DNA from: Planctomycetota bacterium
GTDB lineage: Bacteria; Planctomycetota; PUPC01; JACPCR01
Direction: 5' to 3'
Length of the DNA stretch: 64,000 nucleotides
NCBI GenBank assembly: GCA_016179685.1
Contig: JACPCR010000066.1
Span: 16,809-80,808, forward strand
Position 1 is the stretch's first letter, and every line of letters starts with the position of its first letter. Position numbers and translations under genes: made by a program. The notes below the pieces were generated by a model, which worked only from the letters and a program-made list of their open reading frames with translations, had not been told where the DNA came from and did not search any database. Of this stretch, positions 24,912 to 33,930 are shown one piece after another.

Positions 24912-26018
24912 CTAGAACCGCCGAGAGTAGCCGAAAAGGATGATGAAGTCGGCGAAAGCCGCGTCCCCATGCGTGTTGTCAATCTCATCCGTGTTGCTTC
25001 TCTGACGATTGCGCTGCACGGCTACCGGCGCGCTCAGGTTAAAGATATTCTTTCCAAACGCGTAAACGAGGCCCGGCTCGATAGAAACGGCGTACCCGGG
25101 CCTGCGGAATCCGTCACTTTTGCCGATAGCATCATCGACCGGAACGCCTTCTATCCGGGCACCGAGGGTCAAGGAGAGGCCATCCTCCCAAGGGGAGCAG
25201 GAGTCAATCCAGGGGATGGGTACGGCGACGCCGGCACGCGCGAGGTACTGGTCCGGGACAGACATGATGGCCTCGGAGGCCCGCCTTCTGCCCGTCCGGG
25301 CGTCGTTCGTGCCTTCCGGGTTGAAGAGGTAGGTTGCAGAGGTGTAGAGCGTGAGATTTCCTTCGAAGAGCTGCTTGAAGGCCTGCATGTCGAGGATAAA
25401 GCCATATCCACCATCCCCGGGCTGGATCGACTGGTCGTTGACATCCAGGGTGGTGCCAGTCAATTTCCGCTTGTGATCGGCGGACTTGTAATCGGCCGTC
25501 GGAAATTTCACCCCAACTCCTAGAGCGATGTTCCCCGTAGGATTCGCTGCCGGATTGAACAACCAACACCTACCTCGCACGCTGATGTCACCTATGGAGG
25601 AGTTCTGGACCGAACTACGGTCAACGACCTCTCCCGCCTGTCGAAGGGCTGAGGACCTGTTAGCGTATTGAAAAGGCACGCTGAGAGAGGCATGGATGCG
25701 TTGTGTGAAGGCGTACGTGACACCCACGTCAAACAAGTAGATGTCGTTGATGACTTCGCTGCCCTCTTCCTGGCGTTCCTCGTCTTCCTTCACTCCCGTA
25801 AAGTGCCGGTCGGAGTACTGCCACCGGAATCCGAAGGACGCTTCCCATTCCTTTGTATTCAGGTAAGGCGATTGATGCGCGCCAACCACGGGCGCGTTTT
25901 GTCTGGCGACAATTCAGCCTTGTGCCCAGGCGAAGCGCCAAGGGAAAAGGACAGCAATCACGAGAACAAAAGCACAGATTATCTTGCCGGCAGATACCCG
26001 ACAAGGATGGGATGCCAT
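24912..26018 (-). CDS. Outer-membrane beta-barrel protein interrupted by in-frame TGA after the signal peptide
   Basis: A perfect AGGAGG site precedes ATG 26018. The first 34 codons give a signal peptide (IICAFVLVIAVLF core, ending FAWA-QG). Codon 35 is TGA (25914-25916); the same frame then continues open for 333 codons as a beta-barrel: alternating strands such as YLFDVGVTYAFTQRI and GLSLTLGARIEG, ending in ILFGYSRRF with the C-terminal Phe typical of outer-membrane proteins. GTG 25889 could restart translation but would yield no signal peptide. A GC hairpin (CGCGCC-7 nt-GGCGCG, 25878-25896) lies 17 bases past the TGA. Options are a recent nonsense mutation, read-through, or an assembly error. 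No family name; porin or phenol-degradation-like barrel possible. Confidence 0.75.
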
Positions 26019-26119
26019 GCTATCCTCCTGTGCATTTTAGTGATGCATTATACAACACAAAAACGGACAGTATAAGCCAATAATCGCAAAATGCAACTAA
26101 AATTCGGAGGCCAACCTAG

Positions 26120-26325
26120 CCCGCATTTCTTACACGATGCGCTCGAAATGCGCCCCGCGGGCTTCGACTTGAACGACCTGCGTCGTTCTCGCTCAGGGTT
26201 AGCCCTGAACGATGTGCCAAGAAGGCCGGGACGAGGCACGAATCGCAAAGGATTCCTGCACAGGCGAATATCGGGCGTGCGGGTACGCCTTTATGGGAGT
26301 CCCGGGCTAGACACCGGCCTAAAAT
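26120..26325 (+). repeat. Dispersed repeat R2, copy 2
   Basis: Matches 13075-13328 in the same orientation: CCCGCATTTCTTACAC, GCGGGCTTCGACTTGAACGA, CGTCGTTCTCGCTCAGGG and a final CCCGGGCT. It abuts the cut 3' end of the NtrC-type pseudogene, so the repeat or the event that moved it probably broke that gene. Confidence 0.8.
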
Positions 26326-26354
26326 GCAGCTTTGGGTCAAATTCGGTCTTGTTG

Positions 26355-26930
26355 TGAGCATTTTCCAGAAGCTGCTCCGAAAAAGCGCTGCAATTGGCCG
26401 TCACGAATGGCCTGCTGGATCGGGGCGAAAGGCAATGGATCGAATCGGCCACCAATTCCTTGCCCGTTCCGGTCTCCCCGCAGACGAGGACCGGCATTTC
26501 GGAGGGGGCCACCTTGCGAATCTGCTCCAGGACCTCAGTGATGGCCGGGCTCTGGCCGAGGATTTCCGTCCTGTCACACCGAGTCTGCCGCTCGTATTCG
26601 AACCGGAGGACTTTCCTTCGCAGTTCGCGGGCTTCGAAAGCCCGTCCGACGGCCAGATGGAGCTCTTCGAGCTCGAACGGCTTGACGATGAAGTCGCAGG
26701 GCCCCTTCCTCATAGCCTGGACAGCCGTCTTCACTTCAGGAAACGCGGTCAACATGATGACCGGGATCTCTTCATCCAGCTCGTGAATCGAGGCCAGGAG
26801 CTGCAGGCCGGAGGCGTCCGGAAGGCGGATATCGAGCAGAACGAGGTGGATGTTCTGTCCCTTGAGATGGCGGATGGCCCGTGCGGCCCTAGCTGCGCAA
26901 ACGACTTCATATCCCCGAGCATGCGGGGGA
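26355..26930 (-). pseudogene. NtrC-type sigma-54 response regulator, broken at both ends
   Basis: Reading leftward, the frame gives most of a receiver domain (HLVLLDIRLPDASGLQLLAS with the phospho-acceptor Asp, VIMLTAFPEVKTAVQAMRKG, FIVKPFELEELHLAV), then the start of a sigma-54 activator AAA+ domain (ILGQSPAITEVLEQI, Walker A GETGTGKE, FVTANCSAF). It stops just before the expected GAFTGA loop, where repeat R2 begins. The receiver lacks its first strand and acidic pocket, where an opposite-strand cytochrome fragment begins at about 26930. Not functional. Confidence 0.88.
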
Positions 26931-27459
26931 ACTACAATTTCATGCAGCTTTCCTCGAAGCGGTCGATCCGCAGCCTGGACCATTTTGCGGAGGTGGAGGA
27001 ATATTTCGACGGCGATCCGGGCTTGATGCAGGCGATCGGGCCCCGGGGTGTGCAGAAGGCGATATCGAACCGCATGGGCGACTTCAATGCGATCCTGGAT
27101 TACCCGCCCGCGCCGAAGCTGGGTCCGCTCATGCGGCTGATTCCGGAGCGGGCCACGGCCGCCGAGCGGCGCGGGGAAGAATAGTTTCACGGCAAGGCGA
27201 AGTGTTCCGAGTGCCATTACGGCCCGGCCTTCACGGACGACTATCTGCACGATCTCCAGGTTGACGGTTCTACACGGGCCGGCCCGAGGGGCCCGTCAAG
27301 ACGTTCTCGCTGCGCGGCATCAAGGACTCGCCGCCCTACCTGCACGACGGACGCCTGCCCACGCTCCACGATGCCGTCGAGTTCTTCAACCTCGTGCTCG
27401 AGCTGAAGCTCACGCACCAGGAGAAGGATGACCTGGTCGCCTTCCTGCTGTGCCTCTAA
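26930..27459 (+). pseudogene. Di-haem cytochrome c peroxidase-like gene, 3' remnant
   Basis: The frame begins SMRGNYNFMQLSSKRSIRSL and runs to GDFNAILDYPPAPKLGPLMR, then meets TAG at 27182-27184, continues as FHGKAKCSECHYGPAFTDDY with a haem-binding CxxCH, shifts frame by one base near 27267, and ends as KTFSLRGIKDSPPYLHDGRL and TLHDAVEFFNLVLELKL. These are typical of the di-haem peroxidase/MauG-like family, in which the usual word is LFFGKAKCSxCH. The 5' half is missing and there are two disabling lesions, so this is a pseudogene. It is joined head-on to the NtrC fragment. Confidence 0.88.
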
Positions 27460-27461
27460 GC

Positions 27462-28301
27462 TCACTGGAAGGACAGGCTCGCCCAATGCTCCGCGTCCCG
27501 GACAACCTGCTCCGGCTGGCTTCTACTGCGGGCCAGGTGCCCCCGCGCCTTCCTCAAGGTCGACTGGCTCGCGTCCTGGTAACGCCAGTCCACGCTCCAG
27601 CGGACCATCCGAGAGACATTCGGCCGGCCATAATGGAAAAGAAGATTATGGAAAAGGACGATGTCGCCGGGGTCGGCCTCGATATCCACGGCCAAGTTCA
27701 GCCGGGGCTTCAGGTGCTCCTCGGCGATTTCGAGGTAGTGGGTCTTCTTGACGTGCGGGACCGGTCCCATCCGATGCGTGCCCGGGATGAACTGCATGCA
27801 GCCGTTCTCGACACGGGCCGGAACGAGCGGGGTCCAGATGTTGATCATTCGAAGTTGTTCCACGGCGCCCTCCGTGTAGCCACCATCCTGATGCCAGAGG
27901 ACCTGGGTGCCCGGATCGTTCGGCAGCTTGGGCCGCACGGTATAATTGGGATAGAGGCGGATTTCCGGGCCTAAGAAGGTCTCGACCACGTCGAGCAGGC
28001 GCGGGTGGAAAAGGATGCCGAACATCCCTTTGAGATGCAGATTCTCCCGGTATCGTCTCGGGGTCTCACCCGGACAGGACTCGTAAAGCCGGGCCAGGCG
28101 GGTCTCGAAGGGCTCGCCCTTGAGGGGATCACGGATTTTTCCAGAGGCCAGGAGCTTCTCCGCCTCCCGGTCCACCAGGTGTCCCATTTCACCCTTGACC
28201 GCCTCAATGGCTTCGCGCTCGAGAAAATGCTTCAGAATCACGTAACCTTGCTGCTCGAACCTCTCGTGCAACGACTCGGGGGGAAGAGCGAGTGACGCCA
28301 C
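27462..28301 (-). CDS. PhyH-family dioxygenase
   Basis: 279 residues. The iron site is WHQDGG (His137, Asp139) with distal His223 in FHYGRPN and a later Arg in MVRWSVDWRY that would bind 2-oxoglutarate. NGCMQFIPGTHRMG is the typical PhyH segment between the two halves of the site. Substrate unknown. It is divergent from the toroid-like gene at 28436 across 134 bases, so both may share control. Unlike the genes at 1-722 and 31617-32432 it has no small partner gene upstream. Confidence 0.9.
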   Translation of the reverse strand: MASLALPPESLHERFEQQGYVILKHFLEREAIEAVKGEMGHLVDREAEKLLASGKIRDPLKGEPFETRLARLYESCPGETPRRYRENLHLKGMFGILFHPRLLDVVETFLGPEIRLYPNYTVRPKLPNDPGTQVLWHQDGGYTEGAVEQLRMINIWTPLVPARVENGCMQFIPGTHRMGPVPHVKKTHYLEIAEEHLKPRLNLAVDIEADPGDIVLFHNLLFHYGRPNVSRMVRWSVDWRYQDASQSTLRKARGHLARSRSQPEQVVRDAEHWASLSFQ

Positions 28302-28435
28302 GGTTCAGTCCTCCACAGGCGGCGAAGGCACCAGAATCTATTAGAGTACAGCATGCATTATATCATCACGCCCTGCCCATCCAGAAGGGAAGCGGCTCGG
28401 CGGCAGTTGGATGAAGAGCAGGAGGACTCACTCGC

Positions 28436-30046
28436 ATGTTCAAAAACGAATTGATTCGGCGAATGGCGGCCGGAGTGGAGAAACTGATGGAGACATTCTG
28501 CCCGGAGACCGGCCGGTTCATGACGCCGGGTTACGTAGGCCCCGATCTCGGATGGGCCGTGACGAACCAGGACGTGGTCTATCCTCTGGCGGTGCTTTAC
28601 CGAACGGCGCATCCGGAGAATCCGTACGCCGGACGTGAAGAGATTCGCCGGGTGGTGGAGCAGGCGGGCGGCGTCATCCGCAGGTGGCAGGACTCGGATG
28701 GGAAGGTGGAATTCATCAAGGTGGACGGGTCGCGGTGGGGCAAAATCTACATGCCCTGGACGATGTATCACTGGCTGGAGGCCTATTCCTGGCTGCGAGA
28801 GGAAATGGCCGCCGAGGCCCGGCGGAGCTGGGAGGAGGGGCTCCGTCTCGCTTTCGACGGGCTGGCCTTGGAGCTTCGTGGGCAGACCCGCGTCCACAAC
28901 ATCCCGACGTGGAACGGGATGAGCCTGGTGCGTGCAGGCCAGGTTTTTGGCCGGGCAGACTGGTCCGCGGTGGGCGTCGAGATGATTCGGCGGGCGGTTG
29001 CGGCGCAGCGTCCGCAGGGCTACTGGGACGAGCATGGGGGCCCGACGACCTCGTACAACACGGTATATATCCACGCCCTCGCTCTCTACCATGCCTTCAC
29101 GGGCGATGAAAGTGTGCTCGATGCCCTGCGCCGGGGACTCGATTTTCACCTGGTCTTCACCTATCCGGACGGCTCGCCCGTAGAGACCGTGGATGGGCGG
29201 GTGAAGTATCATGCGGGCCCGGCCACCAATGGCTGGCCTGGTTTCAGTCTTTTTCCGGACGGCCGGAGGTATATCCGTTGGCTGATCGAGCGCGACGCGG
29301 CTGCTGGCCGCACGGCAAACTGCACGCCGGCGATGGCTGCGGCGTTCGTGCATGGGACTGAAGGCGAGGAGGCTTCCATTCCGCAGGAACGGGAATACCT
29401 GGACATCGGGTTCGGCGGCCTCGCGCGGGTACGGCGGGCCGGCCCGTGGTTCGCCTGCACCAGCGCCTTTACCGCCCCGCGGACAGAGAATCGGTGGGGC
29501 ATGGACCGGCAGAGCTTCGTGAGCCTTTACCACGAGGCCTGCGGGTTGATCGTTGGAGGTGGGAACTCCAAGGACCAGCCGGAATGGAGCAATTTTGTGG
29601 CTGGAGACCAGTTTGTGCCGACTTCGGCCGTTCTCGTCCCTGGCGGCGTTCGGCTGGATTACGGCGGGGCATCGGGGTCCGTCCGCCTGGAATTCTCGGG
29701 GCCCCGCTGCCACATCTCCCTGGGTCGGGAGTCGGGCAGCCTGCCCCTGGCCGGGCAGCTTCTTCTTCGCGTGACGCCGGGCAGACCTCTGGTCACCGGC
29801 GGCGGCTTCGAAGTCCCGGCTGGGGAGCGGCCCGTCAAGGTCTGCGGCCGCGAGGCCGGCGGCTGGATACAGCACAACGGCTGGCGGCTTCAGTTGCCGG
29901 ATGCGGCGCGGTTCGAGCACCCGGTCTCACCCTTCAACCCCTATGCGAAGGAGGGGAATGCGCCGCTGGACCAGGCGGCCGGGGTGGTCAAGACCGTACT
30001 GGATGATGCTGCGCCTCGAACCACCTTCTGCTTCGAGGTTGGATAG
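28436..30046 (+). CDS. Putative (alpha/alpha)-toroid carbohydrate-active protein
   Basis: 536 residues from ATG 28436, no signal peptide. Residues 1-300 hold repeated helical pairs with aromatic patches: WTMYHWLEAYSWLREE, HNIPTWNGMSLVRAG, QGYWDEHGGPTTSYNTVYIH and LDALRRGLDFHLVF. This is the look of alpha/alpha-toroid glycosidases or polysaccharide lyases. Residues 330-536 are beta-rich, as in heparinase-type proteins. No catalytic pair can be assigned with confidence. Between two PhyH genes (one divergent, one convergent), it may act with them on an unusual polysaccharide or lipid-linked sugar; that is inference. Confidence 0.7.
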   Translation: MFKNELIRRMAAGVEKLMETFCPETGRFMTPGYVGPDLGWAVTNQDVVYPLAVLYRTAHPENPYAGREEIRRVVEQAGGVIRRWQDSDGKVEFIKVDGSRWGKIYMPWTMYHWLEAYSWLREEMAAEARRSWEEGLRLAFDGLALELRGQTRVHNIPTWNGMSLVRAGQVFGRADWSAVGVEMIRRAVAAQRPQGYWDEHGGPTTSYNTVYIHALALYHAFTGDESVLDALRRGLDFHLVFTYPDGSPVETVDGRVKYHAGPATNGWPGFSLFPDGRRYIRWLIERDAAAGRTANCTPAMAAAFVHGTEGEEASIPQEREYLDIGFGGLARVRRAGPWFACTSAFTAPRTENRWGMDRQSFVSLYHEACGLIVGGGNSKDQPEWSNFVAGDQFVPTSAVLVPGGVRLDYGGASGSVRLEFSGPRCHISLGRESGSLPLAGQLLLRVTPGRPLVTGGGFEVPAGERPVKVCGREAGGWIQHNGWRLQLPDAARFEHPVSPFNPYAKEGNAPLDQAAGVVKTVLDDAAPRTTFCFEVG

Positions 30047-30234
30047 TAATGCGGATGAAGGGGGGGTACAAGAGGATCGTCCGGCCTCCAAACGAGAATA
30101 TGACAGACTTCAGTGCCTGCAGGATGCCTGCCTGCGCCGCTTCGGCAGGCAGGCTGGCGCTCCCAGGAATGGCCCCCGCCAGCGAAATTCTCACAAACTC
30201 CCAGATGCGGGAGCGCCCCGCCAGCGAATCCAGT
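30047..30234. other. Intergenic spacer with hairpin
   Basis: Between convergent genes. GCCTGCCTGC at 30126-30135 pairs with GCAGGCAGGC at 30145-30154 around a 9-base loop, and CCCCGCCAGCGAA occurs twice nearby (about 30175 and 30214). No gene and no T-run. Confidence 0.55.
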
Positions 30235-31044
30235 TCACGTTTTGACCGTTTCCAGCTCCTGGGGGACGAGGGCGCCCTCGCCGAAGATGACGGAGAAAGC
30301 CGCACCATTCGAGGCCTTCGTCCGCGCATCCATGTAGCAGACGCTGAAGGCTCGGCGCGCAATGTCAGAACGGTTCACCTCAGAGCTGTGCAGCACCCAG
30401 TTGTGGAGGAGGGACACCTCTCCGGCCTGCATTTCGAAGTACATCGCCTTATCGGGCGTGCAGATTCGTTCCGCCTGTTCCTGCGTCAAGAAGCCGGAAC
30501 CATGGCTCGGGTTGATCAGACCCATTCGGTGGCTGCCGGGGATGATCTTGACGCACCCGTTGGCAGTGGTCGCCGGGTCCAGGGCGGTGTAGATGGTCAC
30601 CAGAGGGTCCCGATCCAGGAATGTCCACCGGTCCTGATGCCACGGCAGGACGGTTCCCTTGCGGGCGGGCTTGTTCATGAACATGGCCCGGAAGCAGGAA
30701 ATAGGCGTCTCGGGTCCGTAAATTCGTACGCAAGCCTCGCGGAACACCGGATGCTGCATGTACTTGAGGAACAGGGGGTCGAATTCCAGCTCCTCGATTT
30801 TCCGGTAGTTCAGCGTGGCCATCTTGAAGCCCTTGGTCTGTTTGCCGGCGTCACCATAATTGCCGGTCGAACTATCGAGCTGCATCATCATGCGATCGTA
30901 ATTCACGTTGGCCTTCCCTAGCATGATGTCGTCGATCCGCTGCTGGAGCGCGGCCAACTCGGCTTCATTGAGCAACTTGCCTAGCCTCAAATAGCCCACC
31001 TCGTCATACTGTCGCCATTGCTCGTCGGTGATGAAACGGCTCAT
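30235..31044 (-). CDS. PhyH-family dioxygenase
   Basis: 269 residues from ATG 31044 with AAGGGGGAC upstream. Iron site WHQDRW (His136, Asp138), distal His219 in WVLHSSEVNRS, with NGCVKIIPGSHRMG between them. The N-terminal half is helical and charged (LNEAELAALQQRIDDIML). Substrate unknown. It is divergent from the small-protein/PhyH pair at 31343-32432 across about 300 bases and therefore may share a promoter region with it, but it has no small partner of its own. Confidence 0.9.
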   Translation of the reverse strand: MSRFITDEQWRQYDEVGYLRLGKLLNEAELAALQQRIDDIMLGKANVNYDRMMMQLDSSTGNYGDAGKQTKGFKMATLNYRKIEELEFDPLFLKYMQHPVFREACVRIYGPETPISCFRAMFMNKPARKGTVLPWHQDRWTFLDRDPLVTIYTALDPATTANGCVKIIPGSHRMGLINPSHGSGFLTQEQAERICTPDKAMYFEMQAGEVSLLHNWVLHSSEVNRSDIARRAFSVCYMDARTKASNGAAFSVIFGEGALVPQELETVKT

Positions 31045-31342
31045 GTATGTCCCCCTTCAAGAATTCTTCTTGATGCGTTCAAGGTCGGACCTCGAAGCTG
31101 CTGCTTCCATTTGCAAGCCGAGTCCCCATCGGGCCGGATTCTCCGGAACAAGATTTTACAGGAAGGGTCGGCGTCCTGTCTAACTCGGGCCAATGCCCGC
31201 GGTCCATTTGCAATGCTGGCCGGCATCAGCTTGCGATTTGCTCTTCCACGGTCAAGACTATACTCCTGTACCTGCTGGATTCACTTCTGGCAGGGTCGGG
31301 AGGAATAGCTCCCGGCGTGATCGCCGGCAGGAAAGGATGCCC
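31045..31342. other. Divergent promoter region between PhyH genes
   Basis: About 300 bases with no supported gene. It should contain promoters for the leftward PhyH gene and the rightward small-protein/PhyH pair. I see no strong consensus site. Confidence 0.45.
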
Positions 31343-31624
31343 ATGCCCCAGGTGCGTCAAAAGCTCCTCGTGCTTTACCTGCAATCGCCGGACCTCTACA
31401 GTCCGGTCTCGGCTTGGTCCCTGTACGACGGCACGGGCCGGTCGAGTCCCACGACGGGCGACAGCGACAAGCCGCCCTACGAGTCCGTCGTGGCCGCCAT
31501 GAAGGATGGCTGGCGGGTCATCCAGTTCCCGCAGCAGTTCCCGGCCTACCCAGGGACCGAATATACGACGTCTTACCTGAGGTTCGAATACATCCTGGAA
31601 AAGCTGGAGGAAGTCCATGGTTGA
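31343..31624 (+). CDS. Small conserved PhyH-partner protein (copy 2)
   Basis: 93 residues from ATG 31343 (GGAAAGG seven bases upstream; ATG 31337 is too close to it). It matches the C-terminal 85 residues of the protein at 691-1104 across its whole length: VRQKLLVLYLQSPDLYSPV, PPYESVVAAMKDGWRVI, FPQQFP and LRFEYILEKLEEV. Its stop codon lies inside the start of the following PhyH gene (8-base overlap). The repeated pairing at two unlinked loci supports a functional partnership with this PhyH subtype. No catalytic motif, signal peptide or membrane segment is visible. Confidence 0.82.
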   Translation: MPQVRQKLLVLYLQSPDLYSPVSAWSLYDGTGRSSPTTGDSDKPPYESVVAAMKDGWRVIQFPQQFPAYPGTEYTTSYLRFEYILEKLEEVHG

Positions 31625-32432
31625 CCGAAAGCACCTCCTCAATTCGAAGCAGATGGCCTCGTTCGTCTCTGACGGGTATCTTCGTTTCGATGAACTCGTT
31701 CCGATGGAGCTCAACGAGGCGGCCCTAGCGGAGATGCAGAAGAATCCGCCGAGGGCCCGCGCGGGCACTCCCTTCCGTGAGGTCTGGCCGCCTCCCTCGG
31801 CCATCGGCAACCTCTTTCGGTTGCCCGAGGTACAGGGGATCACCTGTAGCCTGGTCGGACCCGATCCGCTTTACGATCACCACGCGGTTCATACGGTGGG
31901 GCCCGGACACCGGATGGGCCAGATGTGGCACGCGGATGCCATCATCGACCTGCGGATGCACTTCGACATCCAGTATTACTATTTTGCGCACGACACGCCC
32001 CGGGAGATGGGCGGCACCATGATCCTGCCCGGCAGCCATTTCCGGCGCATCAGCGAGACGGACATCGCCCGTTACCAGAACTTTCTTGGCCAGATTCCGA
32101 TCGTGTGCAAGGCCGGCACCCTGGTCGTCGTCCACCACGGCATCTGGCACTGCGCACAGCCCAACCTGACGGACCAGAGGCGCTACATGTTCAAGCTGCG
32201 GCTCAACCCGACGGTCCGACAGCTCCGCCTCTGGAACACGGATGACCTGCGGGATGCGGCAGTCGCTGCGGCCTTTGGGCGAAACCACGGCTGGTATGGG
32301 AACGAGGTGCGGCTGGAGATTGTCAACCGCATCAAGCTCTGGCGCTTTTTGACGGGTGACGAGGCATTCGACACGGGCTACTGGCTGGGCCGGTTGGAGA
32401 ACCTGCCGGAGAGGGTGCTGCAGCCGGCATGA
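31617..32432 (+). CDS. PhyH-family dioxygenase with small partner
   Basis: 271 residues. Iron site WHADAI (His105, Asp107), distal His178 in HHGIWHCAQPN and a following RRYMFKLRLNP that should hold the 2-oxoglutarate Arg. It overlaps the small gene by eight bases. The C-terminal half (AGTLVVVHHGIWHCA, RYMFKLRLN) is closer to the PhyH at 1-722 than to the other two. Substrate unknown. The helicase gene that follows is about 120 bases away and seems unrelated. Confidence 0.9.
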   Translation: MVDRKHLLNSKQMASFVSDGYLRFDELVPMELNEAALAEMQKNPPRARAGTPFREVWPPPSAIGNLFRLPEVQGITCSLVGPDPLYDHHAVHTVGPGHRMGQMWHADAIIDLRMHFDIQYYYFAHDTPREMGGTMILPGSHFRRISETDIARYQNFLGQIPIVCKAGTLVVVHHGIWHCAQPNLTDQRRYMFKLRLNPTVRQLRLWNTDDLRDAAVAAAFGRNHGWYGNEVRLEIVNRIKLWRFLTGDEAFDTGYWLGRLENLPERVLQPA

Positions 32433-32550
32433 TGCATGCCGATCAGTACTTGCGACGTCGCATTGCAAGAGTGGAACGAGAGCAGGGAATCTAGGGTTGA
32501 CGGGCTGAAACCGTGCGGCGCTCTTTTCGAATCGCTGGGTGACGCCCGCC

Positions 32551-33930
32551 ATGACGCAGCCTCAGCTACGACTGGAGTTTGACCGAGGCACGCTGCTGGT
32601 CCGCGGCGTCGAGGAGGGACTGGAGCAGCCGGGTCTGCCTGGCTGTGTTTTTGATCCGAGGGTGGGGCTCTGGCGCGCGCCCGCGTGGCGTTACCGCGAG
32701 ATCGTCACGGTCTTGGCACGAGCAAAGACGGAATTCGAGGACGCCGCTCGAAGCTACGAGACGATCGATCTTCGTTCCCAGATCGACCGCGAGCCCTTCC
32801 CCTACCAGCAGGAAGCGGTCGAATCGTGGTGGAGGGCGGGCCGGCGCGGCCTCGTCGTCCTGCCCACCGGGTCGGGCAAGACCTTCGTTGCCCAGAAGAT
32901 CATGGAGCGTGCGGGCCGCAGCACGCTGGTGGTCACGCCGACCCTCGACCTCATGCACCAGTGGTACAGCGTGCTGGCCGCTGGGTTTGACCTCGAGGTC
33001 GGCCTCATCGGCGGGGGCGAATACGACCCCCGGCCCGTCACCGTCACCACCTACGATTCGGCCTACCTGCACATGGAGCGGTTGGGCAACCGTTTTGGCC
33101 TCATCATCTTCGACGAGTGCCATCACCTGCCGGGGCCGACCTATGCCTTCGCCGCGGAATCGTGCCTGGCCCCCTTCCGGCTCGGCCTGACGGCCACTCT
33201 CGAGCGCGAGGATGGCGGGGAGTCGCGGCTCGAGGAGCTGGTCGGGCCCGTGGTCTATCGCCGGGAAATCCAGGAGCTGGCGGGACAGTATCTTGCCGAG
33301 TACGAGACCGTGCGGCTGATGGTCCATCTTTCGGGCGAGGAACGGGCGCGGTATGAGCAGGCCCGCGGCGTCTATCGCCGGTTTCTGGACGAGCATCGGA
33401 TCATCCTGGGCAGCCCGCACGGCTGGTCGCGCTTCCTGCTGCTCACATCCCGGAGTGAGGAGGGACGCCGGGCCCTGCTCGCCTACCGGGCGCAGAAGGC
33501 CATCGCCCAGGCCTCCGAGTCCAAGCTGCGCCTGCTCGGCCGCCTTTTTGTCCGGCATCGCCGGGACCTGGTGCTCGTTTTTACGAGCGACAACGAGACG
33601 GTCTACCGCATCTCACGCCAGTTTCTGGTCCCCGCGATCACCCACCAGACGAAGATTCGGGAGCGGCACGAAATCCTTCAAAGATTCAACGCCGGAGCCT
33701 ATCCCTTCCTGGTCACTTCGCGGGTGCTCAACGAGGGCGTGGACGTGCCTGCCGCCAACGTTGGCGTCGTCCTTTCCGGCAGCGGGAGCGTCCGCGAGCA
33801 CGTGCAGCGTCTGGGCCGCATCCTGAGGCGCGGCCCCGGCAAGCACGCGATCCTTTACGAGGTGGTGGCGGGCGACACCGCGGAGGAATTCGTCAGCTCC
33901 CGGCGGAGGAGGCACGGTGCTTACCGCTGA
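32551..33930 (+). CDS. XPB-type superfamily 2 DNA helicase
   Basis: 459 residues from ATG 32551; an upstream GTG 32539 is possible. Helicase motifs: Walker A LPTGSGKT at residues 104-111, DECHH (a DEAD/DEAH variant), GLTAT, TSRVLNEGVDVPAAN and QRLGRILRRG. The N-terminal 80 residues form a damage-recognition-like domain as in archaeal XPB. XPB unwinds DNA 3' to 5' in nucleotide excision repair and transcription. The next gene, overlapping by 14 bases, encodes the Bax1 nuclease that works with XPB in archaea, so this is a repair operon. A bacterial copy with its Bax1 partner is less common and may reflect ancient transfer. Confidence 0.92.
   Translation: MTQPQLRLEFDRGTLLVRGVEEGLEQPGLPGCVFDPRVGLWRAPAWRYREIVTVLARAKTEFEDAARSYETIDLRSQIDREPFPYQQEAVESWWRAGRRGLVVLPTGSGKTFVAQKIMERAGRSTLVVTPTLDLMHQWYSVLAAGFDLEVGLIGGGEYDPRPVTVTTYDSAYLHMERLGNRFGLIIFDECHHLPGPTYAFAAESCLAPFRLGLTATLEREDGGESRLEELVGPVVYRREIQELAGQYLAEYETVRLMVHLSGEERARYEQARGVYRRFLDEHRIILGSPHGWSRFLLLTSRSEEGRRALLAYRAQKAIAQASESKLRLLGRLFVRHRRDLVLVFTSDNETVYRISRQFLVPAITHQTKIRERHEILQRFNAGAYPFLVTSRVLNEGVDVPAANVGVVLSGSGSVREHVQRLGRILRRGPGKHAILYEVVAGDTAEEFVSSRRRRHGAYR

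Noticed and set aside
25878..25916. Selenocysteine codon in the barrel gene
   Set aside because: A Sec at the signal-peptidase site of a beta-barrel has no known role and the loop does not show a clear bacterial SECIS consensus; kept only as an alternative in the finding.
26048..26248. Short proteins in repeat R2 (GTSFRANPERERR-type)
   Set aside because: They recur only because the DNA repeats, and their frames are not better preserved than other frames.
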